64,000 bases of DNA from Clavaria fumosa (lineage: Eukaryota; Basidiomycota; Agaricomycetes; Agaricales; Clavariaceae): positions 2,976,001 to 3,040,000 of the forward strand of contig OX637799.1 of NCBI GenBank assembly GCA_951802425.1, read 5' to 3'. Below the pieces are notes generated by a model, which worked only from the letters and a program-made list of their open reading frames with translations, was not told the origin of the DNA and made no database searches. Shown here piece after piece: positions 46,898-57,783 of the stretch. Both the position numbers and the translations under genes were made by a program. Position 1 is the stretch's first letter. Each line of letters starts with the position of its first letter.

Positions 46898-47950
46898 TCT
46901 GCCAGCCTCACTTCCTCCTTCACCTCAGCCCCAATTTGGGTATGTCTCTGCTGCAAGATAGTATATCAGGGTATACTTGCAGCAGGCACAGGGACGGAAT
47001 GGGGGCTGGCACAGTTCTTCTCCCCAGCAGGAGCCCTCCTCTCTCTCTCGTACAGCTCCAGGCAGGCTCAGAGCCATGCAATCTCTTTCTCATATTCCTC
47101 TGCCATTTGGGGGGCACCTGATACTGCACAGGTTTGGGCCCTTGGGACCTGTGGACACATATCAGGCAGGGGGCAGAATCAGACAGCATGCCCAGTCTGG
47201 TGGCATCAGAAACAATGTCTCTCAGCAGCAGGGGCCCATCCTCAGCCCATGGCCACATCCAGAGGGCACAAGAGGGTCGCAGCAGGTCACGCAAAGGTCA
47301 TGAAAGGTCGTGGTAGGGTCGCAGCAGGTTGTGCAAAGGCTGCGAAAGGTTGTGAAAGGTTGTGGTAGGGTCATGGTGGGTTGTGTATTTTGTTCCACAA
47401 CTATCCCATCAAGTCATCTTTGCTGGGCATCATGTCTTTCTACCAGCACTTTCCATCCCCCATATGTCTCTGGCATTGGGGAGACACCATATACAGTATC
47501 TTCTCCACCAACCTCCTACTCAGGTTTGGCTCCAGCCAATGGACTAGGATGTCCGAGTCCTTCTCTGCACTCATCTCTGCCTGTCAGAACAGTGTCTCAA
47601 ATTTTGCAAAGTACTCTGGTGCTGTCATGGCACCCTGTTTCAGACTAGCAATGTCTGCAGGGGCAGTTGCTCAGTTGTTTGGGTCATCAAAATGCTTGCT
47701 TCAGTTCCTCCACAAACACCACCCATGTTCCAGCCTTGCCACTACCCAGGATCTCTTCCACTTTCATATTCGCCCATTCTGCAGCAAATCCTTCTCCAGT
47801 AATTTTGCTCAGAGCAAAGAGGACCTTTACCAGGTCTGTAGCATAGGTGGTCGGGTTTGCCATAAACTGGAGGTGAAGTGATCAGAGGAATTACAGAAGT
47901 TCCTTTTCTGCCCATCGAAGGAGGCGACAGCTAGGTCCAGCATCATTCTA
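46898..47950 (-). pseudogene. Element D gag remnant
   Basis: Pieces of the gag core can be aligned by eye with element A on the minus strand (the FAKFE region near 47600 and the KGEEI-like region near 47755), but stops and frame changes are frequent. A G/T-rich tandem repeat (47268-47390) replaces the Pro-rich linker. Confidence 0.65.
47268..47390. repeat. Imperfect tandem repeat in element D gag
   Basis: Units like GTCGCAGCAGGTCACGCAAA and GGTCGTGGTAGG recur about 2.5 times with a period near 50 bp and an internal shorter period based on AAAGGTTGTG. Confidence 0.7.
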
Positions 47951-48194
47951 TGGCACTGTAAAATAAGGTTCTGGGCCTTGGGCACTCAGTATCTGTCAGA
48001 GAGGGTCACAGTAGTTGTCCTCCAGGTCCACACAGTAAAAATTCCGTGTGGTTCTGTTACACACCACAGGCAAGGGAAAGGAGAAGAGGATGATAGGGGC
48101 TGAGCTGTGACAATGTGTCACAGTTTGAAATTAAGGGTCCAGGCTAGCCAGGTTAGGACATGGGGCTAGGGCAGACAGGCAGATCTTAGTATTA

Positions 48195-48485
48195 TATCTG
48201 ACTGGGTCTCACACAACTTAAGGGTAAGGTCATGACAACAATACTAAGATAAGGGGAAAAGAGTACAAAAAAGGAAAAGCAAAGGTACTTATTGCGAATG
48301 CTTCAGCACTTGCTGGTGTTCCCATGCTTGGACCCTCAGATCATGTGATGCACCCAGGCCACAGGTCATGTGATCTCATAATTATGTAATCTCACCCCCA
48401 GCCACAGGTCATGTGACCTTCTGACAACCCTCCCCAGTTTCTCCACAACTCCTCTTTGGGATGGCTTATGTAAGCAATCCTAACA
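48195..48485 (-). repeat. Element D 5' LTR
   Basis: It is 291 bp and aligned with 43310..43598, ending CCTAACA instead of CCTGACA. Confidence 0.87.
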
Positions 48486-48667
48486 TCATCAAGCTCCTCC
48501 AGCTTCTGTACATGTACCACACTATTTTTCTGGAGTAGCATCTCCATTTCTGATGTGAATGACACACAGACCTCAGTTTCTGGGAAAACCTGCACCAGTG
48601 CATCCTCCTCCACCATGTCTCCATTCTGCAAGAGCACATCAGCCTTTGTGTTCAACTTCCCAGTGCA
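48486..48667 (-). pseudogene. Gypsy pol fragment (RNase H/integrase linker)
   Basis: The minus strand encodes FTSEMEMLLQKNSVVHVQ and EELDD, the same linker seen in elements A, D and E. It directly abuts the element D LTR on the left and an inverted LTR piece on the right. Confidence 0.75.
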
Positions 48668-48901
48668 GAAACTGGGGAGGGCTGTTGCTGAGTATTTGGA
48701 TTACATAATCCTCAGGTCACCTGACCTGCACCTTGGTGCATCACATGATCCCAAGAGGCCTGAGCATGGGAATGCTGGCAAGTGCTGAAGCATTCACCAT
48801 ATACTGTATACAGTTGCTTTTCCTTTCTTGTACTCTTTTCCCCTTATGTTAGTATCATCATCATTGACCTTGCATTTGGTAGTGTGAGACTGAGTCTGAT
48901 A
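48668..48901 (+). repeat. Inverted, truncated gypsy LTR
   Basis: Reverse-complementing this stretch gives an LTR of the A/B/D type: it starts TATCAGACTCAGTCTCAC at 48901 and includes the AAGGGGAAAAGAGTACAAG block. About 60-70 bp are missing at its far end. Confidence 0.75.
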
Positions 48902-49115
48902 CCTTTGCTGGCACTGGCTCAAAGGATTTCTGAGGGAGAAATATTCCAACAAAAAAAAATTCTTGCATTCATTAGAGTGCGTCCGGCAGCGATTTCGCAT
49001 ATGACAATTTTCGCACCAAATCTCAATGTGGCAAGTGCGTGATTGTGACAGAGCTATTTGAGATTGAGATAGAGATGGGCAATGACCGAACACATCTGGG
49101 GCTGAGCAAAAAATT

Positions 49116-50447
49116 GTGACACTTGCAGTAGATAGTTCCATGGCTGCCATTTCCTCGTCAACACTTGTTTCGGTGGCTGCTGCTGCTGGCCTTGCCATCC
49201 TATTTGCTGGTGGAGCATCTGCAGCTGCCTATGCTTCACGCTTCGACAAGACCCCGAAACATACATCTAAGCTCACCGGACAGGACTGGGTGACTGAAAT
49301 CCTGGAGGGACATGATGGCAGATTCTATGATGAGCTAGGGCTACACAAACATGTCTTCCAGAGACTCTTGGCAGTGCTAGAACGGCTTGCCGGACTTCAT
49401 GATACAAAGCATGTGTCGGCCGAAGAGCAACTTGCCATCTTTCTTCACTTCACACATCGAGGCTTGTCCAACCGAGCCTTGCAGGAGCGCTTCCAAAGGA
49501 GTGGTGATACTATCACAAAGTGAGCCTGCTTGCCCCCAATCTTTTCATATCTCACTTGCGCCTATTGTCAAGGGTCATCCATCGAGTACTTGATGCTTTG
49601 ACATCAAAGCAAATGTACAACACCTACGTGAAGCTGCCAGCTACTGGGGCACCTGTCCCTGAAGAGATTCGAGATCAACATCGGTTCTTTCCCTATTTCA
49701 AGGATTGCATTGGTGCCCTTGATGGAAGTCATATCCCTGCCCATGTCCCTGAATCCTCTCGGGCATCCTATCGGAATCGCAAGGGCCAAATATCACAAAA
49801 TGTGCTTGCAGTTTCATCACTTGACATGCGGTTTCTATACGTATTGCCAGGGTGGGAAGGCAGTGCCCCAGACACTCGCGTGTATGAAGATGCTCGTACA
49901 AGTGACTTCACAGTACCGCAAGGCAAGTATTATCTTGCTGATGGTGGATATGGAGGTTCAGATGCACTGCTGGTTCCATATCGTGGAGTGAGATACCACC
50001 TCAAGGAATGGGGGCAAATGAATGAGCGGTATGCTTCGTTTTTGTCACCAAGACACTGCTTACTGTATCTTTCACAGCCCAAAGACTCATCAAGAACTAT
50101 TCAACTATCGACATGCGCAGCTTCGAAACGTGGTTGAGCGTATTTTTGGTGTTTTCAAGAAACGAAACAAAGTTCTTGTCGTTCCACAAGAGTACAGCCT
50201 CCTGACCCAGGCCCAAATTATTTCTGCCCTTGCTGTTGTACACAATTTTATTCGCATTTATGACCCCGAAGACCTTCTTGAAGACACCAGTGAGGACGAC
50301 AATGGTGACAGTGATGCTACAGATTCTCGTGGCAGGCTGCAGAATCACGTCATGGTCGAGGAGCGCAGAAGGGCAACAGCTCGAAGAGATGAGATTGCAA
50401 AGGCGATGTGGGTAGATTATAGGGCACATGGGCGTCGGAGGGCATGA
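49116..50447 (+). CDS. PIF/Harbinger DDE transposase (HARBI1-like)
   Basis: The enzyme cuts and rejoins transposon ends. Three exons (49116..49519, 49573..50028, 50078..50447) splice in frame. The N-terminal part has a hydrophobic Ala-rich start and then the helical region VTEILEGHDGRFYDELGLHK and EEQLAIFLHFTHRGLSNRAL, probably a helix-turn-helix. The DDE_Tnp_4 core has D in CIGALDGSHIPA, D in YYLADGGYGG and E in NVVERIFGVFKKR. The C-terminus is acidic, then basic (VEERRRATARRDEIAKAMW). No stop or lost catalytic residue was seen, so the protein could be functional. Starts at 49116 or 49140 are both possible. Confidence 0.88.
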
Positions 50448-50537
50448 ATCATGTACAATTTATGGCTCTAATACAGTCATTACAAGCTGCCATTGCTGTT
50501 CGAACTGTCCAAGTAGTATGAAAGGAAAGGAATATAG

Positions 50538-51822
50538 CTAGGAATGGCGAAACTTCTCGAGCTGGGATTGAAGGAATCGAGTACGAGCAGCAGGTTTCTT
50601 GATAGCGAGATACATGTTTGCAGCTTCCATGTTGGCCATGATCAGTTCCACTGCCGTGTCGAATTCACCCTCAGAAAGACCTTCCTCCTCCTCGATAGTC
50701 GCAATCGCAGCGGCCTTCCGTGCTGACGGATCCACAGCCCCACCTTTTGTAGCCATCACAATGGAATCAGCAAGTGTGTCCATCGCAGTCTGCATGGAAT
50801 CAGCCACGTTCTTCAAACCCTGCCCGGCAGTGATGGATTTCGATTTGCGGCGGTCGTTGCCTGTCTTCTTGTCCCCTTTTGTCTGCTTGTGCAGCCTTGG
50901 ATTGGAGCTATCCTCATCCTAAACATGATTGGACCAGACTAGACTTCAATACAAAGAACGACAACATACACTGTTGTTATCCGAATCATGTGCCAGTTCT
51001 TTCCCCCTCTTCTTCGTGTTCCTGGCCTGAGTTTCCTATGTACGTAGTCAGATCAAGTGCAAGAAGATGTCGGAGCCTCACCAAACCGGCCATGTCCTCA
51101 TTCGAGACAGAGCCCTTGTCCATTTGATCCATTTCCTCACTTCCATCAACAGAGATTTGAAGAAGAGCTGGGTCAATGACAGGGACATAGACAGAAGATG
51201 TTGAGGAGCGGCTAGGGACATAGACAGAAGAAGAAGATGTTGAGGAGCGGCTACGAGATGTCGGGAGTGGTTGTCCAGCACGAAAGGCATTCTGCCCAGT
51301 TGCCCGAGTACCATCTATGAGTTCTGAGATGTCGTCATACAACAGAAATGCCTTCTTGCGCCATGGCTTTGCTTTCGGGTGTTTCTACAAGCCCATACAA
51401 GTCAGCTTCCAAGATGGGGTCATCAAGAAACAGCTCACCTTGAGATAGGCCTCCCAAACTTCAGCCGTTGCCATAACAACTTTGCGCTCATCATCCCAGC
51501 CAAAACCCGAAAGCCCACGGAGCTCCTTTACAATGTCGAATTCTTGCTTGAGCTGTATTGCCTCTGGTTAGCCTGACGAGCAAAAAATATGAGCATGTAT
51601 CACCCTTTGCCAACGACTTTTGATGGCCAAAACGCCTTTTGCACTACCGCCCGAAATCTTCTCGCTACCAGACAAGGAAGCCTCACAAGCTGTGTACACA
51701 ACCGGCTTTGGGTTGTTGTCACCCTAGTGGCCTTTCACCTTTTCTCGAGCAAGAACGTCAACAAGAAGTGCTTCGTCTGCAGATGTCCATTTGGTAGCAC
51801 TCTTGTCTTTGTCGTTTCCCAT
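50538..51822 (-). pseudogene. Myb/SANT-like DNA-binding partner of the Harbinger transposase
   Basis: Harbinger transposases need a Myb-like protein for nuclear import and end binding. The minus strand starts MGNDKDKSATKWTSADEALL, a Myb/SANT-like domain. Further on come IKSRWQR and, after an intron, EFDIVKELRGLSGFGWDDE and ATAEVWEAYL. The family run YDDISELIDGTRATGQNAF follows, then a Ser-rich linker and a helical C-terminus (EGLSEGEFDTAVELIMANME) ending at 50538. A TAG near 51730, where CAG (Gln) would fit, interrupts the Myb domain. Unless an intron removes it, this partner gene is dead while the transposase is intact. Confidence 0.75.
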
Positions 51823-51993
51823 CGAAGCAAGGCAGTAGACGGAAGTGCAGTATAAATAGCTCTAGAAGTAGAAATGAGTGATGTACTGTCCAAGAAAGCA
51901 AAAGCCGGAGGGAGAGGAAGTGTACAAGAGGAAGTGTGCGAGCCTTGAGCCTGCAAGTCGCGCGAAATGTGACCTCCCATGTCACGATTTCAG

Positions 51994-52024
51994 AAATCCG
52001 TCGAGGTCAGAGCTCGACGGATTT
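51994..52024. repeat. 12 bp stem hairpin near the right end of the Harbinger element
   Basis: AAATCCGTCGAG pairs perfectly with CTCGACGGATTT around a 7-base loop. It lies about 150 bp inside the right TIR and upstream of the Myb gene, so it could be a subterminal binding site or merely chance. Confidence 0.7.
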
Positions 52025-52170
52025 TTCATAGGGAAATCTCTGTCGCAAAACTCAACCTCAATTTGCAGCAGAGGCTGCCGAACACCTCATTGCCAAACAA
52101 GAAATTTTGAAATCACTATTTTTATTTTTGGCTGGTGTTGCCGCATGTGAAATCGCTGCCGGACGCACCC

Positions 52171-53145
52171 TTACTGAGACAAATTCAAATCATCATATTC
52201 AAAAATTTTATATATAATAATACCAAAAAATTAGATGAAAAAATTAAAAAATTATAACCCTACAAATTTCATATTTTCTAACCAACCTTTCTTGCCTTGG
52301 ATATCTGAAATAATCCTTTATAAATAAATTCAATATTTTTTACATTTTCAATGCCTACAAGTTTAAAAAAATTTGGCATCCTTTATTATAATTTTCTACA
52401 CTGTAATAAGTTGGTCATGAACACTGTCAGGTTTGCTTGTATTATTTGATTGGCAGTACAGTACAATATATCATAACGTATATGATTTGGCCAAGCCCTA
52501 GGGTGATACGGTATGCCATGGTATACGATAGGGTGTGGCGTCACATTTTGTGACACTGTGACCCTGCTACAGTGTGACACCCTGAGCCCCGTTGCATTTG
52601 CTCCAGAGACTGCTCAATGTCACCTGCTTCATAGTTTGTAGCTCCTTCTGTAGTAACTAGTGGTTGTCGCTGATTCTGGCACCTCTGGGAACCTTGCTCC
52701 ATCAATTGAAAATTTTCACAAGACATCAAAGTGTGTTTGCTTATGTAACCAGTTGATACAAACATGAACAACACATATTAATTACATAATGTGTGTGCAG
52801 GCTTGGGGGCCTTTGGGACCAGGTTTACTTGCATATGCAGCAGGTTGGTGTGGTTTACACTTCCGTCAGCTGTTTTGGACATGCTGGGGGTTCAGCCAGT
52901 GAAAACTTCTCATATTTCAAATATACCTAGGGCTAGTATTTGAATTCCATACTGTATAAACAGACCATCAGCCTGATACAATATTCGTTATCCACAAAAT
53001 ATGGATATCCCCACTGGCCCAAGTCTGTTCCAGGTCAAAACCGATACATTATGGGACCTGATACAGTATGCGGTGATGCAGTATGATATATTGTACTGTA
53101 TTTGCCACATGAGATTGAGTTGATGTCAATTACTTGAAGTAGTGA
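52171..53145. other. AT-rich repeat-like DNA, no gene
   Basis: The composition is strongly AT-rich with words such as GATACAGTATG and TATATTGTACTGTA near 53050-53100. No open frame with a domain, LTR ends or inverted termini was found. Confidence 0.4.
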
Positions 53146-54014
53146 ATGCTTGGCTCCTCAAGGTTACTTTACCCAGTACCCAGATATCGCGCGGCTTCGG
53201 CAGCGCAGTACCTCGTTTACACACGAAGTTTAGTAGTCAACCCCTTCGCACAGCAGCAAACGCCGCCAATCAAGATGACACCTGAGAAGCTCAAAGTCAC
53301 CGAGCGCTACCAGTACCATACGCCAGACACTCTGTCACCACGCACGGTTGTGCCATTGCCGTTCGAGCAGTTTCGGGCGTGGTTCGCGGAGGCCGTCGAG
53401 GGCAAGAAAGTGCAAGAGCCGGAGGCGATGGTTCTAGCCACAGCGACGCAGCGCGGGGTGCCGTCCGCGCGGGTGGTGCTGTTCAAGGAGCTCGACCAGC
53501 GCGGGTTCGTCTTCTACACCAACTACGGCTCACGCAAGTCGCAGGAGATGGCGGAAAACGCGCATGCCGCCCTGGTGTTTTACTGGAGAGAGGTTCATCG
53601 CTCCGTGCGCGTGGTGGGCACGGTGGAGAAGGTCAGCCGGGAGCAGAGCGAGGAGTACTTTGCGAGCCGCCCGCTTGGGAGTAGGCTCGGCGCTTGGGCA
53701 AGCAGACAAAGCGCCGTGGTTGAGGAAGGCGAGTTACATACACGGTTAAAGGAGATGGAAAAGCGGTTCGGATCTCACGAGGCTGCGGATGTACCGTTAC
53801 CCGATTTCTGGGGTGGTTGGAGAGTGGTGCCAAGGTGTGTGTTAATTTACCTGTATCCTGGGTATTGGCTGATGGCTCTGCTTTCTTCCATTGTAGTGAG
53901 ATCGAGTTCTGGTGTGGCAAACCCTCACGGTTGCACGACCGGGTTCGTTACCTGCGAACAGATGCCCCAGACGAGGCGTCGCCCAGCTGGAAGATAGAAA
54001 GACTAGCCCCTTAA
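53146..54014 (+). CDS. PDX3: Pyridoxamine 5'-phosphate oxidase
   Basis: The enzyme oxidises pyridoxine or pyridoxamine 5'-phosphate to pyridoxal 5'-phosphate with FMN, the last step of vitamin B6 salvage. The core reads [40 protein letters not shown] and [20 protein letters not shown], which includes FMN-binding residues. [22 protein letters not shown] follows. One intron (about 53834-53896) separates the last exon, [19 protein letters not shown] ... WKIERLAP, the canonical C-terminus. Two starts are possible: 53275 gives the usual cytosolic form ([14 protein letters not shown]), and 53146 adds 43 Arg/Ser-rich residues that could target mitochondria. AT-rich repeat DNA reaches almost to the upstream ATG. 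Confidence 0.94.
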
Positions 54015-54492
54015 CAAGAAAACTCTGTAGGAATGCCTCGATCATCGTGTTGTGTTGTAAACTGCAAGCGCTCATGCAGCGACACGATTCCCAACATGCC
54101 ACCAACGAGATACCGAGATTGCCGAACCAATGACGAACATCGTGATATCAACCATACGCTGCCCCCGATTCTACTAAGCGGCACCAAGGGACTTGCAATT
54201 GCAAAAATTTTATGCATTTCCGGATCGTTCATTGCGACTGGCAAACTCCTCGAGCCCCTGGCTCCTCCAGACCTCCCTGGAATAGACCCGCGTCGTACTC
54301 AGCGGAATCACTTGACCCACATTCAAGCATACCTTACACACGCACACTACTTACCTCCTCGCCCACCACCACACTTACAACCTAAATTCATCTACGCGTA
54401 CTTGTACGGTATAACTGTGGTATAAAAATAGCTTCAACAATAAAAGGCCTGCGTCACGTGCATCGAATTTCTGGTTGACCCAGCCATAAACT

Positions 54493-55017
54493 ATGCTCGC
54501 GCGATTCCTCGCTCGATCGCCCTGTCGCTCCTCGTCGTCGCGCCCATTTGCGACGTTCCGTGAATTAAAGGCTCGGCGCACACAATACGACTCTCCACCG
54601 TCGAAGCTCAATGATCTCAACTTAAATCTCGGCCAAGGAACTGATTGGGTCGATCCTCGCCCAGCCTGGTTATATCGCGTCGCCAGTGTAGGGAAATGGG
54701 TGACTGTACCCTGTACGTAACAGAAGCTACATCTCACCTAGAGAATCTACAGCTTTGCCTAATCTGTATTACATAGCTATCGTGATGTACATGATGTTCT
54801 TGCACGACTATGGTGACCACGAGCATGTCTACATGCCAGTATGTGGCCGTTCATGCACATTCAGGCACAATCTTTGGCACTCATGGCTTCGTGCCCGTTG
54901 GGACAGCTCAGAAGGTGGCTCGTGCGGCAGAAAGCCAAGTTGTTCCAGCTGTCGCCAGCAGAGCTAGACATGATCACACGCGAGGTCAAACCCCCTGAAC
55001 CGGCAGTGACTACCTAA
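54493..55017 (+). CDS. Small, probably mitochondrial, single-pass membrane protein
   Basis: The N-terminus MLARFLARSPCRSSSSRPFA is an evident mitochondrial presequence. The middle has LGQGTDWVDPRPAWLYRVA, then after an intron (phase 1, about 54713-54752) the hydrophobic helix NLYYIAIVMYMMFLHDYG. A C-terminal exon near 54866-55017 reads SCPLGQLRRWLVRQKAKLF and LSPAELDMITREVKPPEP, ending TAA at 55015. The intron between the last two exons is either only 26 bp or has a boundary I have misread. I do not recognise the family; size and layout would suit an accessory subunit of a respiratory complex or a mitochondrial ribosome-associated protein. Confidence 0.6.
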
Positions 55018-55294
55018 AAAACCGTACCAGCAGAGGACTTCAGGGCCACAAAACGGAGAAATAAATCTTTGTCGCCCGGAGTGTTCAGCGTTTAGCACTA
55101 AATGCCCGCTGGCAAGTGTCGCACCGAAAGCACTTAGCCCTAGCTTGGGAAGATCTTCACGCTCTTTGCTTATGTTACCTGACCTAATCTCCCGGGTGTT
55201 CACCAGCTTTGTTACACCATGCACATGAATGACTTGCTCCTTTCAAGCTGCAGCACAACATGCAACCGCATGAAAGATGAAACCCCAAAACTTG
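55018..55294. other. Intergenic, no gene seen
   Basis: Convergent 3' flanks of the small membrane protein and the possible minus-strand gene. No feature stands out. Confidence 0.35.
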
Positions 55295-55520
55295 TTAATC
55301 CCAAATGCTTGTGTCATCTGAGCAGATGAGATTGGACCACTCCAAATTGTCGTCGGCGTCATTGACGAATCTCGCTATCGTTGGCCTGACGTCCGGTTTC
55401 ACCGGTCTCGGCGCAGGTGGCGGCCAGCTCTTTTCTTGCAAACGTGAGAGAGCGGCGGCGGCTTCCAGTTGTCGATTCCCCGGACCACGATTTGGGGTGC
55501 TCGACGCGGGACATCATCGC
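55295..55520 (-). CDS. Possible terminal exon of an unrecognised gene
   Basis: A minus-strand frame reads EAAAALSRLQEKSWPPPAPR, then IARFVNDADDNLEWSNLI and ends CSDDTSIWD at TAA 55295. The acidic, non-repetitive C-terminus looks coding. An upstream intron would be needed near 55520 because of a TGA. No domain is recognised. Confidence 0.3.
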
Positions 55521-55721
55521 GAGGACGGGTTCCATCTGCAGCTTTTGAATCAGACAAGGATGCGGCGGCCGTCGATTTGACCTTTTGCCACAGCCAGAAA
55601 ACGAAGGGTTGGGGCCATTCCCCTACTGAGCGCGGGACAGGGAGGAGGCAGTTGCGATAAGTGAAAGATGGGCGCCCGACAGAGCCATCTGATAATTCAC
55701 ACCAGAATTTGATTATCACTT

Positions 55722-55747
55722 CCTACTGGACATTAATGTCCAGTAGG
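55722..55747. repeat. 26 bp perfect palindrome
   Basis: CCTACTGGACATT is followed immediately by its exact reverse complement. No coding function; possible remnant of back-to-back terminal repeats or a dyad binding site. Confidence 0.9.
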
Positions 55748-55842
55748 CTCCCCATGAAGGGGGTCGGCGGCGGAAGATATTGCGCTTCTTGCCAGTCCTT
55801 CGGTGTCGCTCGGCTGCCAGTCAATTGTCCAAACTCCCAAGT

Positions 55843-55910
55843 CCAATCCCCGGTGTGGCAAGAGTCAATCCCCGAGGTGGCAAGGGTCAATCCCCGGTGT
55901 TGCAGGGGTG
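55843..55910. repeat. Three-copy tandem repeat, about 24 bp unit
   Basis: The phrase TCAATCCCCGGTGTGGCAAG recurs three times with small changes (AATCCCCGAGGTGGCAAGGG, AATCCCCGGTGTTGCAGGGG). Confidence 0.8.
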
Positions 55911-56093
55911 GTGGTCGCGGGGGTTCCCCCTGATCACGGATAATCCTGAGCTCAGTCTAACGTTGAGCGGAAGGAGTGGATGCCTTCCTCTTGCTACCAA
56001 GTCCGATGGTGTCGGTTCAGTTGGTCCGATTTACGGCAGTCCGCTGCCATTGAATTTGCTGCGGTGATGTTTCAAAACAGCTTTTCTTTCGCT

Positions 56094-56910
56094 GTACTAC
56101 ATACTCAGGCTAGTAAGAGTCTGTAGCGTCCGCAGCCCCTGTAATACAGTAGAGCACGCGTGCGCTCCTCGACACGCGCAAAAGTCTTCCAGCACTTGAC
56201 ACACCCGCACACGCTCGTGGTCATCTTCTGGATCCGCTAGTCGGTGTCTGTCGTGCTTGTTGACACAAGCGTCTTGCGCATGGCCATCCATATCCTCTAG
56301 CTGATTGTCTCAAACCGGCGTAATAGTAGTTCGCAAGTCGGGCACCTGACACTGTATGACGCCATGAGCATAGATAGCACTTCCAGTGAATCTATCGTAG
56401 TACGGGCAGAGACCAACACTGATGAGCTGAAGGGGGAGAGAAAGAGAACGAGAACAAGGGTGTAAGAACAGGTGGGCGACATGTCAACAAATAAATTCTT
56501 ACCTGACAGACTGATGGTGTGCCTCATGCATCGTAACAGGGCTAGGTAGCCCAGTTCGCTGACATACGGAGCAGTGGCGATATCGATTCCTTTGGCATGG
56601 ACATTCATTCAGGGGCATGCAATCGCGGGTTGAGCAGCTTTGCGGACTGCGCGAACAGAATCTTGCCAATGTGGTGCAGTGAGCCTAGTCTTCTCCATCG
56701 CATTGTTGACAGCCATGGCCGGGAAATTTCCGCAGTGATGCGCCTCCCCATTTTGCATGTCGAAGAGGGGATTGTCCGCTGCTGTAAAATAGAAGTAATG
56801 ATGCTCAGGACACAGGGAAGGAGCAGGTGTACGGCATCGTACAGCGCCAGCGCCGCCGTCGCGGCCGAAAATGCAGTGCCGTTGGCGATGCTGAGTGACT
56901 TCAAACACGA
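56094..56910 (-). CDS. Unresolved multi-exon gene, function unknown
   Basis: Several minus-strand segments look coding. One is hydrophobic ([20 protein letters not shown], about 56850). One after a TTTTACAG acceptor reads [20 protein letters not shown] and [20 protein letters not shown]. One near 56370 reads [20 protein letters not shown]. One is Cys/His-rich near 56150 ([19 protein letters not shown]). An in-frame TGA separates the last two. I cannot assemble them into one family, and some may be chance frames. Confidence 0.3.
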
Positions 56911-57493
56911 ATGGACGCTCCGAATGTTTCGTGTTTCGTGCACAGACACGAGCTTCCCGAGCCTAGACTTCGCCGGAGCGTCAGACAAGCGGATCGCAGA
57001 TTCCCGAGGAGCACAGCGGCTACATACGAGAGGCGAGAGGTCATAAACAACCCATATCAGATATGTGTTCGTCTTTGCACCCAAATGCATTGCTGCGACA
57101 GGTTCATGGGAGGAAAGAAACTGAGTTTGTACCTCCTGAAGCGGATAGTACCTCCTGAAGCGGATGGTTTGTTTGAAGAAACTCTCCGAGTTTCTCTATC
57201 TACGAAAACCGGAGTGGCCGTGAATACGACAATTCACCCGAGTGAGGAACTAGTTCGAAACTGAGGAGCATGCAGCATATACCGATACTCGGATGATTCG
57301 CATTCGCATTCGCCACTGGACACACGGTGGTGAGGTTTCAAGGAAACATACAACTCCTTTCTCTTGCAGTTTGTGGCATTCCGCTGCATCCAAATCGGCA
57401 ATTTACTTACCGAGAGTAACCGCACCGAATTAGTATATAAAGAGACAGCCCAACCACACAGAAGCAGACACGCACCCGCAACCAAGATAATAA

Positions 57494-57783
57494 AATGCCT
57501 CCTAAACCCAATACTGTGCGTCGTTTTTCAACGGTCTTACCTAATACATACTGACATCCATTTTTGGAAAGGACACCACAACGGCAAGCAGTGGCAGCAC
57601 TGCTACCACTGCTCCAAGTACAGACACTGCAGTGCGTCATTTTTCAACGGTCAGACGCACGGGAAGGATTTTTTAAGGAGATTTTGCGAATGCAGGGCGG
57701 AAACACAATGACAACGGCGGAAGCCTTGGAAGCGCTCGATCGCAACCCCGGCTGCGGCACCCAATGAACTTATGAAGGTTCGG
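57494..57783 (+). CDS. Weak candidate: short spliced Ser/Thr-rich or zinc-finger-like frame
   Basis: From ATG 57494 the frame starts MPPKPNTVRRFSTV. With an intron at 57528-57570 it continues into a Ser/Thr-rich run ending VRRTGRIF. Another frame reads WQHCYHCSKYRHCSASFF, loosely like a zinc finger. The short sequence GTGCGTC(G/A)TTTTTCAACGGTC occurs twice, at about 57515 and 57631. Coding status is doubtful. Confidence 0.2.

Larger units (their letters stand above)
43310..48485 (-). mobile_element. Ty3/gypsy retrotransposon D (decayed, same clade as A)
   Basis: LTRs at 43310..43598 and 48195..48485 (289 and 291 bp) bound a minus-strand gag-pol with the same domain order as element A and the same polypurine tract beside the left LTR. 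The flanking 5-mers (GTCCT and TCATC) do not match, so the two ends may have been joined by recombination or one flank was lost. The coding region has many stops, a deletion in RNase H and a degraded gag. Confidence 0.88.
48975..52170 (+). mobile_element. PIF/Harbinger DNA transposon with two genes
   Basis: Terminal inverted repeats of about 26 bp share GTGCGTCCGGCAGCGATTTC and differ at two positions. The trinucleotide TTA flanks both ends (48972-48974 and 52171-52173), the target duplication typical of PIF/Harbinger. Inside are a plus-strand DDE transposase and a convergent minus-strand Myb/SANT-like protein, the standard pair of this superfamily. Confidence 0.93.

Noticed and set aside
43310..48485. 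A clean single insertion for element D
   Set aside because: Flanking 5-mers differ (GTCCT, TCATC) and the sequence on the right does not continue fragment E, so recombination is more likely.
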